DNA of 64,000 nucleotides from contig NZ_CP046224.1 in the NCBI RefSeq assembly GCF_012562605.1, positions 452,928 to 516,927 of the forward strand, written 5' to 3'. Shown here one piece after another: positions 9,862-19,726 of the stretch; the stretch's first letter is position 1; every line of letters starts with the position of its first letter. Position numbers and translations under genes: made by a program. Below the pieces are notes generated by a model. That model did no database searches. It had not been told where the DNA came from and saw only the letters and a list, made by a program, of their open reading frames with translations. Source of the DNA: Enterobacteriaceae endosymbiont of Plateumaris sericea (GTDB taxonomy: Bacteria; Pseudomonadota; Gammaproteobacteria; Enterobacterales; Enterobacteriaceae).

Positions 9862-10626
9862 ATGTGGATTGGTATTATTAGTTTGTTTCCTGAAATGTTT
9901 AAATCAATTACTGATTATGGAATAATTAGTAAAAGTATAAAAAAAAAACTTTTAAAATTAAATTTTTGGAATCCTAGAGATTATACAAAAAATAAATATC
10001 ATGATGTAGATTGTAATATTTATGGTGGAGGAAGTGGAGTTTTATTAAAAGCGGAACCGTTAATAAAATCTATTCATGATGCAAAATATAAAGCAAATGG
10101 TGATGCAAGATTAATTTATTTATCTCCTCAAGGGAAAAAAATTAATAAATCATATATAAAAAATTTATTAATTTATAAAAAATTAATATTAGTTTGCGGT
10201 AGATATAAAGGTATAGATGAACGAATAATAGATTCCTATATAGATGAAGAAATATCTATAGGAGATTATATTCTTAGTGGTGGAGAATTACCAGCTATGG
10301 TTTTAATTGATGTTTTAGCTAGATTAATTCCTGGGGTTTTAAATAAAAAATCTTCAAATGATACAGATTCTTTTTTTAATAATGGTTTGCTAGATTGTCC
10401 ACATTATACTAGGCCAAAAATATTAAAAAACATGAAAAAAGTACCAAATATTTTATTTTCAGGAAATCATAAAAAAATAAAAGAATGGAGATTACAACAG
10501 TCTTTAGGTCGTACATGGTTAAAAAGACCTGATTTATTTAAGAAAAAAAAATTAACTAAAGAAGAAAAAATATTATTTGATAAATTTAAAAATAATTATT
10601 TTAAAGAAAAAATTTTTAAAAAATAA
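9862..10626 (+). CDS. trmD: tRNA (guanine-N1)-methyltransferase TrmD
   Basis: Makes m1G37 next to the anticodon from S-adenosylmethionine, preventing +1 frameshifting. At 254 aa (E. coli 255). The trefoil-knot SPOUT fold is identified by [13 protein letters not shown] (~residues 54-66), [14 protein letters not shown] (~112-125) and [15 protein letters not shown] (~131-145). The linker and tRNA-binding C-terminal domain is complete (PHYTRP, LLQ-type helix as [16 protein letters not shown]). It is embedded in the rpsP operon; the rplS start lies 19 bp after its stop. Confidence 0.98.
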   Translation: MWIGIISLFPEMFKSITDYGIISKSIKKKLLKLNFWNPRDYTKNKYHDVDCNIYGGGSGVLLKAEPLIKSIHDAKYKANGDARLIYLSPQGKKINKSYIKNLLIYKKLILVCGRYKGIDERIIDSYIDEEISIGDYILSGGELPAMVLIDVLARLIPGVLNKKSSNDTDSFFNNGLLDCPHYTRPKILKNMKKVPNILFSGNHKKIKEWRLQQSLGRTWLKRPDLFKKKKLTKEEKILFDKFKNNYFKEKIFKK

Positions 10627-10645
10627 TATAATATTAGGAAATATA

Positions 10646-10996
10646 ATGAATATTATTAATTCTATAGAAAAAGAACAAATAAAAAATAGTACAATTTCTC
10701 TTTTATTTAGACCAGGAGATACATTAGAAATAAAAGTATGGGTTGTTGAAGGTTCTAAAAAAAGATTACAATCATTTGAAGGAATTGTAATTGCTATACG
10801 TAAAAGAGGATTAAATACTTCATTTACTGTAAGAAAAATATCTAACAATATTGGCATCGAACGTGTATTTCAAATATATTCAAAAATAATTGATTCTATA
10901 ACTATAAAAAAACATGGATATGTTAAAAAAGCCAAATTATATTATTTACGTAAATTAACAGGAAAAGCAGCACGAATAAAAGAACGTTTAATATAA
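10646..10996 (+). CDS. rplS: 50S ribosomal protein L19
   Basis: Large-subunit protein at the 30S/50S interface. The frame is open further upstream inside trmD, but the family N-terminus ([11 protein letters not shown]) and the AGGAA at 10636-10640 place the start at 10646, giving 116 aa (E. coli 115). The core [25 protein letters not shown] and the C-terminal [17 protein letters not shown] are unmistakable. It is the last gene of the operon; transcription probably ends at the hairpin at 11063-11093, which overlaps recD. Confidence 0.98.
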   Translation: MNIINSIEKEQIKNSTISLLFRPGDTLEIKVWVVEGSKKRLQSFEGIVIAIRKRGLNTSFTVRKISNNIGIERVFQIYSKIIDSITIKKHGYVKKAKLYYLRKLTGKAARIKERLI

Positions 10997-11044
10997 AAAT
11001 ATTCAATAAAATAATATTTTATAAAAAATTTATTAAATTAATAA

Positions 11045-12889
11045 TTATTTATTAATATTTAAAATACGGTTTTCTAAGTTAGAAAATCGTATTATTTTTG
11101 ATTTTATTGATTTAAATAATATTGAATTATTACTACTATAAATTGATATTTTTGATTTAGATCTTGTAATTGCAGTATAAATTAATTCTCTAGTTAATAT
11201 TGATGAATATTTATTAGGTAATACTAAAGATATATTATTAAATTCTGAACCTTGAGATTTATGTACAGTGATTGCATATGATAAATCATATTTAGGTAAA
11301 TTATTTATAAGAATATTATGATATTTTCCATTAGATAAATGAAATTTTACTTTTAATTCATTATCTAATTTATCTAAAAATGTAATTCCTACATCACCAT
11401 TATATAAATTTAAAAAACTATTATTTTGAGTAATAATAATAGGACGTCCTATATACCAATTATTTTCTTTACAAGTATTATTTAAAATATTTTTTTTTAA
11501 AAATGCATTTTCTAATTGAGCATTAATTTCTTTTGTACCAAATAATCCATGTTTTATTGCACATAAAATTTGATATTTACTAAAAAAATTAAAAATATCA
11601 TGAATATTATTTTTTTTATTTAAATAATTAAAATATTTTTTATATTCTAAAACAAATTGTAAAATCATTAATTTATATTTTTTTTCAGTATTAATGTTAA
11701 TATATTTAACATCATTGAATTTATGATTCATAAATAATTCTTTAGTTTTTTTAGTATTACCTTCTTTTATTAATATAGCTAATTGACTTATACCTGAATT
11801 ATATTCATAACGATAATTATGTTGTAATAAACTAATACAATTACGTAAAAAAAATCTTTGATTATTATTTTTTTTTTTAATATTATAATTAGTTGTATCA
11901 TATAACCATTCTGAATATTTTTTAGTAAAATTAAATTTTTTAAAATTACAAAGATCTTTAAAAATATAACCCATTTCTATTGGAGGTAATTGATTATCAT
12001 CACCTAATAAAATTAATTTACTATTAGTAGATAAAATATTTAATATAATTGACATTAAAGTTAAATCAATCATAGATGCTTCATCTATAATTAATAAATC
12101 AACAACTAATTTATTATTAATATTATATACAGTTTTTTTATTATACATATTAATTTTTAATAAATGATGAATAGTTGTTGCTTTATAAGGAATATTTTTT
12201 TTTTCCTCTTTAGTAATTAAAAAATTATTTTTTATAAAATATTGATTAATTGATTCTGTTAATCTATTAGCTGCTTTTCCTGTACTAGCAACTATTTTAA
12301 TTTTTAATGGTATAGAATACATTTTTATAAAAAATATTATTAATTTTGCTATAATATGTGTTTTACCAGTACCAGGAGAACCTGTAATTATACTTATTTT
12401 ATGAGTAAATGCAATTGCTACTGATATTTTTTGCCAAATATCACTTGAATCAAATAAAATATTTAATATTTTTTTTATATTATTTTGTTTAGGTAAAACA
12501 TAATAATTATTTATTAAATTTTTAATAATTATATTTTCTGATTTCCATGTTCTATATAAATAAAGACAATTATTTTGTATAACTAATGGAGTAACTTTAT
12601 CACCATTACTTATTATTGTATAATCTAATAATTTTTTTTTCATTTTTATAATATTATCAATAAATACTATTTCTTTTTTTGATAAAAAAATATTATTGTT
12701 TTTTAATATTTTTTTTATACTAAATCTAAATAATGGTAAACAAACATTACCTTTACTAATAAAGTAACTAAGATAAGCAACAATAAACATTAAATATGGT
12801 TCATTTTTAGATGTAAGTATATATGCAAATTGTACATCAATTAAACGAATAAAATTATTTTTATATAATTTTTTTAAAAAAGAATACAT
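11045..12889 (-). CDS. recD: Exodeoxyribonuclease V alpha chain RecD
   Basis: 5'-to-3' motor of RecBCD, the double-strand-end processing helicase/nuclease. At 614 aa (E. coli 608). Superfamily 1B helicase motifs are visible: Walker A GSPGTGKTH (~residues 173-181), STGKAANRLTES, LLIIDEASMID (~265-275), LGDDNQLPPIE (~296-306), and the C-terminal AITVHKSQGSEF and YTAITRSK. The N-terminal RecB-interacting domain is present but diverged. An 11-A tract (11868-11878 on the opposite strand) is in frame. It is downstream of recB in a recC-recB-recD run; argA, next to recD in E. coli, is gone. Its last ~13 codons coincide with a + strand terminator. Confidence 0.97.
   Translation of the reverse strand: MYSFLKKLYKNNFIRLIDVQFAYILTSKNEPYLMFIVAYLSYFISKGNVCLPLFRFSIKKILKNNNIFLSKKEIVFIDNIIKMKKKLLDYTIISNGDKVTPLVIQNNCLYLYRTWKSENIIIKNLINNYYVLPKQNNIKKILNILFDSSDIWQKISVAIAFTHKISIITGSPGTGKTHIIAKLIIFFIKMYSIPLKIKIVASTGKAANRLTESINQYFIKNNFLITKEEKKNIPYKATTIHHLLKINMYNKKTVYNINNKLVVDLLIIDEASMIDLTLMSIILNILSTNSKLILLGDDNQLPPIEMGYIFKDLCNFKKFNFTKKYSEWLYDTTNYNIKKKNNNQRFFLRNCISLLQHNYRYEYNSGISQLAILIKEGNTKKTKELFMNHKFNDVKYININTEKKYKLMILQFVLEYKKYFNYLNKKNNIHDIFNFFSKYQILCAIKHGLFGTKEINAQLENAFLKKNILNNTCKENNWYIGRPIIITQNNSFLNLYNGDVGITFLDKLDNELKVKFHLSNGKYHNILINNLPKYDLSYAITVHKSQGSEFNNISLVLPNKYSSILTRELIYTAITRSKSKISIYSSNNSILFKSIKSKIIRFSNLENRILNINK
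11063..11093 (+). terminator. Rho-independent terminator of the rpsP-rimM-trmD-rplS operon, inside recD coding sequence
   Basis: Arms 11063-11075 and 11081-11093 form a 13-bp stem with one G-T wobble and a 5-nt loop (AAGTT); the stem contains the G/C-bearing core ACGGTTTTCT. On the + strand it runs straight into ATTTTTG, a short U tract, which fits a terminator reading from rplS. It lies ~67 bp after the rplS stop and within the final codons of the convergent recD gene. Confidence 0.75.
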
Positions 12890-12918
12890 ATTATTAATTT
12901 AGTTATATTTTAAAATTT

Positions 12919-15900
12919 TTAAAAAATTAGTTTATCTAATTTTTCAATTAATTTATAAGATGGTTTTATTTCCCAGATACCATTTGAATTATTTTTAAAA
13001 TTATTAATCCCTCTTATATATAAATATAAAACACTTCCAAAATGTTCTTTATAATTATAATTTTTAATACGGAAACTAAGATATTTATGTAAAGCTAATG
13101 TATATATTTGATACTGTAAATCATATCTATTCAAACATATATTTTTTTCTATATATTTTTTAGTGTATTTAGCATAATCTTTTCCTAACCAATTAGATTT
13201 ATAATCTATTAAATAATATTTATTATTCCATAAAAATACTAAATCGATAAAACCTTTTAATATTCCTTGAATATTATTATTTAATATTGGTAATTTTTTA
13301 GAAATATTATCATATTGACATATTATTTTATTAAATTCAATAATACATAATTTATTTTTTATTGTTAAATAAAACTCTAGTTCTGTTTTTTTATTTTTAT
13401 TTTCTATTTTACTTAAAATAATATTATCCATTCCTAATGGATGATTCAATATATTTGTTAACCATTTTATTAAAAGAATATACCAAGAAGGATTAATTTC
13501 TTTATTACAAAATTCTTTTTTAATAAAAGAATATGATATTTTTTGAGTAAAATCTAATTTTTCAAAAATATTATGTAAAATAATTCCAATTTCTTTACCT
13601 GTTGGAAAAGTATGTGGTGTTTTTTTTATATATTTTTTTTTAGAATTTAAAAATTTATATTGATAAATATTATTATTTATATTTAAATTATTTTTAATTA
13701 TAGAATAGCTTGTAATTAATAAAGTTTTATATTTATTAATTTTTAATTCATTAAAATATTTATTTTTATCTTCTTCTTTTATAGAACATATTGGATTATA
13801 TTGTATTTGTTTTTTTTTAGTTAAAATTTTAATTTGAATATCTTGATTTATTAAAGAATATAAAGAATTTTTAAAATTATTATAACATACATTATTTTTA
13901 TTATTTATCAAAAATTCTATAGCACTTTGATATGGTAAATATTTTTGATATTTTTTTTTATTATTTTTAATAATTCCTATACCAATACTACAATGAAAAA
14001 TTGATCTAGTTAAAGATACATATAATAATCGTAAATTTTCTGATAATAATTCTTCTAATGCATGTTTAATGCTATCATCATCTTTTTTAAAATCTATAAT
14101 TGTTTTTAATGTTTTTCTATCATGATAAATTATTCCTTCATTATTTATTAAATCTAAAAAATTAGAAGCAATAAAAGGTATCCATACTAATGGAAATTGT
14201 AATCCTTTAGCTTTATGGATAGTAATTATCCTAATCTGATTAGAATCATTTTCTAATCTTATTTGTTGATCAACTGATCTATTATTTGGAAATGTAATTT
14301 GTTTTAATAACCAAATAATTATTTGTTTTTTATCTTTAATTTTTATAAATTCTATTTCTATTAATTCTGCTATATGTAATATATTCTGTATTTTTTTTTT
14401 ATGAGTATTATTTATTATATTTGTTTTAAATAAAATATTTTTTTTTAAAAAAATATTTTCTAACATTAATAAAATTCCATATTTATTCCATAAATTTCTA
14501 TATTTAATAAATTGATTGATAATCTTTTCTAAAAAATATTTTTCTTTTTTATAATCAAAATTAGATAAATCTATATTAAATAAATTACTTGCTAAAATAT
14601 TTTTTAACCGTTTTACTTGATGTGGTTCTAAAATAGATTGTAATAATAACACTAGTTCTTTTGCTTCTATTGTTTCAAAAACACTATTAGAATTAGATAA
14701 ATAAATAGAAGGAATATTAAATTTTATAAATTCTTTTTGAATAATATTAGCTTCATATTTATTACGTACTAATACTACTATATCTGATATATTAATAATA
14801 TTTTTGTGATTTTTATTTTTTTTAAAAAAAATTTTTTTTTGTTGTCCTAGTATAAGCCATTGACAAATTTCATAAGCACATTGATATGATATTTTTTGTT
14901 TATATAAATTTAAATTTGTTTCTTTAGGTAAAAACCAAAATGTAATTCCTGGTTGAATAATATTATTAATAATAAAATTATAATTTAATTTTTGTTTTAC
15001 ATATGATGTTGGATGAAAAATTATATTTTTAAAAAAAAAAGGATGTGTTTGATTAGAAAATATTTTATTAACACTATTAACCATAGTTTTAGATGATCTC
15101 CAATTATTCTTTAATGTATAACGATTTTTAATTTCAAGAGAAGCTTTAATATAAGTAAAAATATCAGCTCCTCTAAAAGAATAAATAGCTTGTTTAGGAT
15201 CTCCAATTAATATTAATGTACAATTAGATTGATTTATATATATTTTTTTAAAAATGTCATATTGTTGTATGTCTGTGTCTTGAAATTCATCTATTAATGC
15301 AACAGGATATAATTTTCTTATATCTTGTGCTAAATTTTTATTAGTATCACAATTACTTAATGATTTATTTAATATTAATAATAAATCATTAAAGCTAATT
15401 TGTTCGTTTTTTTCTTTATTTTTTTTAACTAAAAATTTAATATATTTTATAGCTTTTATTATTATTAATATTTTTAAACTAATGATTTTATTTAAAAATA
15501 TATCTATTTTTTTGAATAAAATATGTTTTGGAAAATTTTTTTTATTTATAGTTTTTGAGATTAAAACTTTTTGAGAAAATCGTTTTAATTGTTCTGGAAT
15601 AAAATTATCTTCAACATTATTAATAACCCATTGATTTATATATTCTATCCAAAATTTAATAGATCTATTATTATAAATATGTTTATTAATATCAGATTTT
15701 ATAATAACGTTAATTATATCATTATTATATTTTATCCATTCTTTTTTAAAAATTTTTATATATTTTATATTTTTATAAAATTGTTTTATTAAACTTATAT
15801 TATTAAAATGATATTTTAATTTAGGTAATTTATTTTTTAATAAAAATGGTAATAATTTATTAATTAATTCACTAGGTGTTTTCCAATATTGTAATACTAT

Positions 15901-16455
15901 TTGTGCAATATTTTTTGGTAAAGGATATAAATATTTTCTCCAAAAATTTACAGATGCATTATTTTGTAAATAAATTTCATTATTAATTAATTTTTTATTA
16001 TTAACAAAACCATTAATTTCATAATTTTTAAGATTTAAAATTTTTTGACAAAATGAATGTATTGTTAAAATAGTTGCATTATGAAAGTTTAATTCTGCTT
16101 TTAATAAAATTAAATTTGCTTCTTGAAGATTTTTTATTTTTTTAAGAAATTTATTAATAATAGAATATGGACTAGTACCTTTTATACATGCTATACGTAA
16201 TATATTAATACTATTTTTTATTCTTTTACATAAATCTTGTGTTGAAACATCAGTAAATGTAACTACTAATATTTCTTCTACTGATAATGGAATATTAGTT
16301 TCATTTTTTTTATATAAACCTAATAAAAAACGTAAGTAAATTATAATTATTGTAAAAGTTTTTCCAGTTCCAGCTGAAGCTTCTATTAAATATTCTTGAT
16401 TCAAATCATCTGTAAAAGGATTAAATTCTTTAATTTTTATTATTTTTTTTATCAT
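12919..16455 (-). CDS. recB: Exodeoxyribonuclease V beta chain RecB
   Basis: 3'-to-5' helicase and the only nuclease of RecBCD; also loads RecA. The frame extends to 16536 inside recC, but starting at the ATG at 16455 (MIKKIIKIKEFNPF) gives 1178 aa, essentially the E. coli length (1180), with a 17-bp gap after recC, so that start is preferred. UvrD-type motifs: EASAGTGKTF near the N-terminus, ALIDEFQDTD, IGDPKQAIYSFRGAD, and RIITIHKAKGLQFPLVW. The C-terminal nuclease site is intact, with GIILHNIFE (catalytic His region), GFIDLVF and LIDYKSNWLG (Asp and Lys ligands). The enzyme should therefore be active. A 10-A tract lies in frame at 14391-14400. Confidence 0.97.
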   Translation of the reverse strand: MIKKIIKIKEFNPFTDDLNQEYLIEASAGTGKTFTIIIIYLRFLLGLYKKNETNIPLSVEEILVVTFTDVSTQDLCKRIKNSINILRIACIKGTSPYSIINKFLKKIKNLQEANLILLKAELNFHNATILTIHSFCQKILNLKNYEINGFVNNKKLINNEIYLQNNASVNFWRKYLYPLPKNIAQIVLQYWKTPSELINKLLPFLLKNKLPKLKYHFNNISLIKQFYKNIKYIKIFKKEWIKYNNDIINVIIKSDINKHIYNNRSIKFWIEYINQWVINNVEDNFIPEQLKRFSQKVLISKTINKKNFPKHILFKKIDIFLNKIISLKILIIIKAIKYIKFLVKKNKEKNEQISFNDLLLILNKSLSNCDTNKNLAQDIRKLYPVALIDEFQDTDIQQYDIFKKIYINQSNCTLILIGDPKQAIYSFRGADIFTYIKASLEIKNRYTLKNNWRSSKTMVNSVNKIFSNQTHPFFFKNIIFHPTSYVKQKLNYNFIINNIIQPGITFWFLPKETNLNLYKQKISYQCAYEICQWLILGQQKKIFFKKNKNHKNIINISDIVVLVRNKYEANIIQKEFIKFNIPSIYLSNSNSVFETIEAKELVLLLQSILEPHQVKRLKNILASNLFNIDLSNFDYKKEKYFLEKIINQFIKYRNLWNKYGILLMLENIFLKKNILFKTNIINNTHKKKIQNILHIAELIEIEFIKIKDKKQIIIWLLKQITFPNNRSVDQQIRLENDSNQIRIITIHKAKGLQFPLVWIPFIASNFLDLINNEGIIYHDRKTLKTIIDFKKDDDSIKHALEELLSENLRLLYVSLTRSIFHCSIGIGIIKNNKKKYQKYLPYQSAIEFLINNKNNVCYNNFKNSLYSLINQDIQIKILTKKKQIQYNPICSIKEEDKNKYFNELKINKYKTLLITSYSIIKNNLNINNNIYQYKFLNSKKKYIKKTPHTFPTGKEIGIILHNIFEKLDFTQKISYSFIKKEFCNKEINPSWYILLIKWLTNILNHPLGMDNIILSKIENKNKKTELEFYLTIKNKLCIIEFNKIICQYDNISKKLPILNNNIQGILKGFIDLVFLWNNKYYLIDYKSNWLGKDYAKYTKKYIEKNICLNRYDLQYQIYTLALHKYLSFRIKNYNYKEHFGSVLYLYIRGINNFKNNSNGIWEIKPSYKLIEKLDKLIF

Positions 16456-16472
16456 AATAATTACAAAATATT

Positions 16473-19400
16473 TTAATTCATATAAAGTATTATAGGTAAA
16501 ATCCATTTTTCTATTAATTTTATAGTTTTTAACCAATTATTTTTATCAAAAAAATAATTTAATCTATTAAAATATAAATCATTACATTCTCCTGTTAAAT
16601 TATTATTTAAATTCCAAAAATAAAAAAATCTTTTTTTTGCATTTTTTTGTATAAAAATATCGTAATTAATACACTTATTTTTTTTATCAAAACAATAATA
16701 TAACCATTCCCAAGAACTTTTCATAGGTAACATAATTAGATTATTTAATCCATATATATATCCATTAAGATATTTTTTTAATAAAATTACTGCTATATTA
16801 GGATTAATATAAGAAAAACTATATTCAGTATTTTTAAATCCTACTAATTTTGAAATAAATTTTTCTCCATTTCTAATATTTACTGTACATAAAATTAAAT
16901 GTTCTATCCAAAAAACTATAATAGATTTTATATCTATAATTTTAGGTTCATATTTTATAAAACCTTTAATATAACTTATAAGATTTATTTCTCCATATAA
17001 TATTATTCCAGATACATTTATGTTAATATGTTTAATTATGTTATCATATTTATAATTTTTTAAATGATGAGTAAATAAATTATATATATTTTTTTCTTTA
17101 TTATTCCATAATATTTTACCATAATTACCATATGGTAAAATTCCTTTATTTAAATATTGATAATAAATTAAATCAGTATTTGTATTAAAAATTAATGAAT
17201 GTAATATTTTTTTATTAATTTTGTATTCTGTTAAATAATCAAGTGAAAAAGGTTCTATTTCTGAAAATTTTATTTTATTTAAATTATATAAATATATTCC
17301 TAATCGTTGATTAAAAAATCCTTTTAAAGGATTTTGCCAAAAATTTAAAATTTTTTTTAAAAAAATTTTTTTTATTTCTAATTTTTCAAAATTATCAATA
17401 TTAATATTTTTTTTATTTAAAAAATCATCATGTTGAATATTAAATTTTATAAAAATATTATTTTTTTTATGTAAATGACATATATTATTAATAATACAAT
17501 TAGTTATTTTATTTTTTTTAATATCATAATTATGAGAAATATATTCTAATAATTCAGTTATTAAAATAGAAGGATATTGTTTATTATAATTTAGATTTTT
17601 ATTATTAATATAACTTAAATATAATTTTTCTTTAGAAGAAATTAATAATTCAAGAAAAAAATATTTTTCTTTATCTAAATCATTTTTATCATTTTTTTTA
17701 GGATATTTTTTTATTAAATTAAAAATTACTGGATATGAACGTTTAGGATAATATTTACTATTCATACCTATTACAAAACTAGCTTTAAAAGATATTCCAT
17801 TTAATTGTCCAAAATTACAAAAATTAATTTTATTTAAAGAATAATTAAATTGCTTTTTTTTTTTTTCTAATAGAATTTGAAATTCTTCTATAATAATATT
17901 AATAGATATTTTTTGTTTAAAATTAGAATTTAAACCATTATCAATAAACATTATGATCTTTTTAAAAAAATATGTCATATATTTATTTAAATAAATTTTT
18001 GAATAAAAAAAATCTGAATACAATTTTATTAAAATTTTTTTCCAATTTTTTATTGTTTGTTTCTTATTTAATTTTTTTTTCCATTTATATAATATAAATA
18101 AAAAATAAGTAAATTTGCCTAATAATTCTCCTAATAAACCGAATGTTCCATTATATGGAATAATACCATTCCAATTTCCTGAATTATTATCTATAGCATA
18201 ACCATATAACATACGATATAATCCAAATTTCCAAGTATATTGATCTTTAGGTAAAGAAATATTTTTAAAATTACTAAAGTCTAACCCATATTTAATTCCA
18301 ATATCATTAATCCAATAACGTAAATAAATTAAATCTTCTTCACCATTAATAGAAAATTTTTTTGAAATATCATTATTATTTAATAAAAAAAATATTTCTT
18401 CTGGATTAAATTTTTTTTTTGATAGATTTAATAAAAAGAAAAAAGTATCAGGTATATTAAATACATCATATTTATCATTATTTAAATATATATTAAAAGG
18501 TATTTTTTTTTTATTAAAAATAGAATAAATAAAAGGTAAATATTTTTTTAAATTAGGAGAAATAACAATAATATCATGTAAAAAATATTTTTTACTATTT
18601 ATTAACTTAATAATATTAATAGATAAAAATTCTATTTCTTGTTTAGCATCTGAAAAAATATTAATTTGTATAGAATTATCAATATTATTAATTTTTTTTT
18701 TCTTGTTTCTTGAAAAAAAATTTTCTTTTAATAATAAAATATCTTTTTGTATATTTTTTAATAAATTTTTAGATTTTATCATCATAAATGATTCTATTAC
18801 TCTAGATTGTAAATTTATTAATTTATTTATATTATTTAATCCATACTTTCCCCAAGAAAATAATAATGAATTATTAAAATTATAATTTTTATTTAATTGA
18901 ATATTATCCCAATAATGTATACAGGGATTATTTACTAAAATATGAATTTCTATATATTCTGTTACTTGTTCTAATAATTGGAAATATATTAAAGGAATAT
19001 TTTGTGTATCTAGAATAAATATTCTTTCTGGTAAAATAGAATATTTAATTTTTTTTTTATTTTTAATATAATAATTATATAATTTACTAAAATACCATAA
19101 TGGTTTATTTAATGTTATTTTATTATATATAATTAATTGTTTCCATAATTTAGCTTGCCAAATTTGATCTTGACTTTTTAGAGATATTATCTCATTATTT
19201 TCCCATAAAAATAACCATTCTGGACGATACTTTTGATATTCATCATATAAATTAGCAATTTGAATTGATAATTGAAATAAACATTTAATATTTTTTATAT
19301 TATTTATATATTTATGAAAATGTTTAAATTCAGGTAAAATAATTAATTCTGGAATAATATTCATTAATTGCCAAATAATAATTTTTTTATTAAAAATATT

Positions 19401-19649
19401 TCCTTTTTTAATTTTTGGAATAATTTTTACAAATAAATTCCAAATAAATATTTCTGGCTTAATATAATTAATATTAGCATGTATTCCAAAAATTTTAGAA
19501 AAAAAAATTTTTAAATATGGAATAAATGTTGTATTAGGTAAAATTATAATTTCTGTTTTTAATGGATTTTGTAATGGATTTTTTAAAATATTATATTTAA
19601 TTAAATTTAATAAAATATTTAAGTTATTAGAATGATATATTGTAAACAT
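16473..19649 (-). CDS. recC: Exodeoxyribonuclease V gamma chain RecC
   Basis: Subunit of RecBCD that splits the duplex with a pin and scans for Chi. At 1058 aa it is slightly short of E. coli (1122) and the most diverged of the three. The N-terminal catalytically dead helicase domain is recognisable from MFTIYHSNNLNILLNLI, IFGIHANINY and PERIFILDTQNIPLIYFQLLEQ; the C-terminal part keeps EIEPFSLDYLTEYKINKKIL and WLYYCFDKKN. Three in-frame poly-A tracts of 10-13 A occur, the longest at 17854-17866. ptrA, which separates recC and recB in E. coli, is deleted. Identification rests on these blocks and on the recB/recD context. Confidence 0.95.
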   Translation of the reverse strand: MFTIYHSNNLNILLNLIKYNILKNPLQNPLKTEIIILPNTTFIPYLKIFFSKIFGIHANINYIKPEIFIWNLFVKIIPKIKKGNIFNKKIIIWQLMNIIPELIILPEFKHFHKYINNIKNIKCLFQLSIQIANLYDEYQKYRPEWLFLWENNEIISLKSQDQIWQAKLWKQLIIYNKITLNKPLWYFSKLYNYYIKNKKKIKYSILPERIFILDTQNIPLIYFQLLEQVTEYIEIHILVNNPCIHYWDNIQLNKNYNFNNSLLFSWGKYGLNNINKLINLQSRVIESFMMIKSKNLLKNIQKDILLLKENFFSRNKKKKINNIDNSIQINIFSDAKQEIEFLSINIIKLINSKKYFLHDIIVISPNLKKYLPFIYSIFNKKKIPFNIYLNNDKYDVFNIPDTFFFLLNLSKKKFNPEEIFFLLNNNDISKKFSINGEEDLIYLRYWINDIGIKYGLDFSNFKNISLPKDQYTWKFGLYRMLYGYAIDNNSGNWNGIIPYNGTFGLLGELLGKFTYFLFILYKWKKKLNKKQTIKNWKKILIKLYSDFFYSKIYLNKYMTYFFKKIIMFIDNGLNSNFKQKISINIIIEEFQILLEKKKKQFNYSLNKINFCNFGQLNGISFKASFVIGMNSKYYPKRSYPVIFNLIKKYPKKNDKNDLDKEKYFFLELLISSKEKLYLSYINNKNLNYNKQYPSILITELLEYISHNYDIKKNKITNCIINNICHLHKKNNIFIKFNIQHDDFLNKKNINIDNFEKLEIKKIFLKKILNFWQNPLKGFFNQRLGIYLYNLNKIKFSEIEPFSLDYLTEYKINKKILHSLIFNTNTDLIYYQYLNKGILPYGNYGKILWNNKEKNIYNLFTHHLKNYKYDNIIKHININVSGIILYGEINLISYIKGFIKYEPKIIDIKSIIVFWIEHLILCTVNIRNGEKFISKLVGFKNTEYSFSYINPNIAVILLKKYLNGYIYGLNNLIMLPMKSSWEWLYYCFDKKNKCINYDIFIQKNAKKRFFYFWNLNNNLTGECNDLYFNRLNYFFDKNNWLKTIKLIEKWILPIILYMN

Positions 19650-19726
19650 ATTATAAATATTATTTATTTCATATAAATATATTAGTAATTTAAATACTAT
19701 AATATTATATATAAAATATTTTTATA

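Noticed and set aside
10573..10857. Minus-strand open frame across trmD/rplS
   Set aside because: Entirely antisense to conserved trmD and rplS coding sequence.
15589..15792. Plus-strand open frame inside recB; similar ones at 18703-18885, 27080-27274, 43599-43787, 54793-55071 and 58535-58720
   Set aside because: All are antisense shadows of conserved genes in A/T-rich DNA, with low-complexity translations.
16456..16536. Longer RecB N-terminus overlapping recC
   Set aside because: The extra 27 residues are recC sequence in another frame; starting at 16455 gives the family length and N-terminus.
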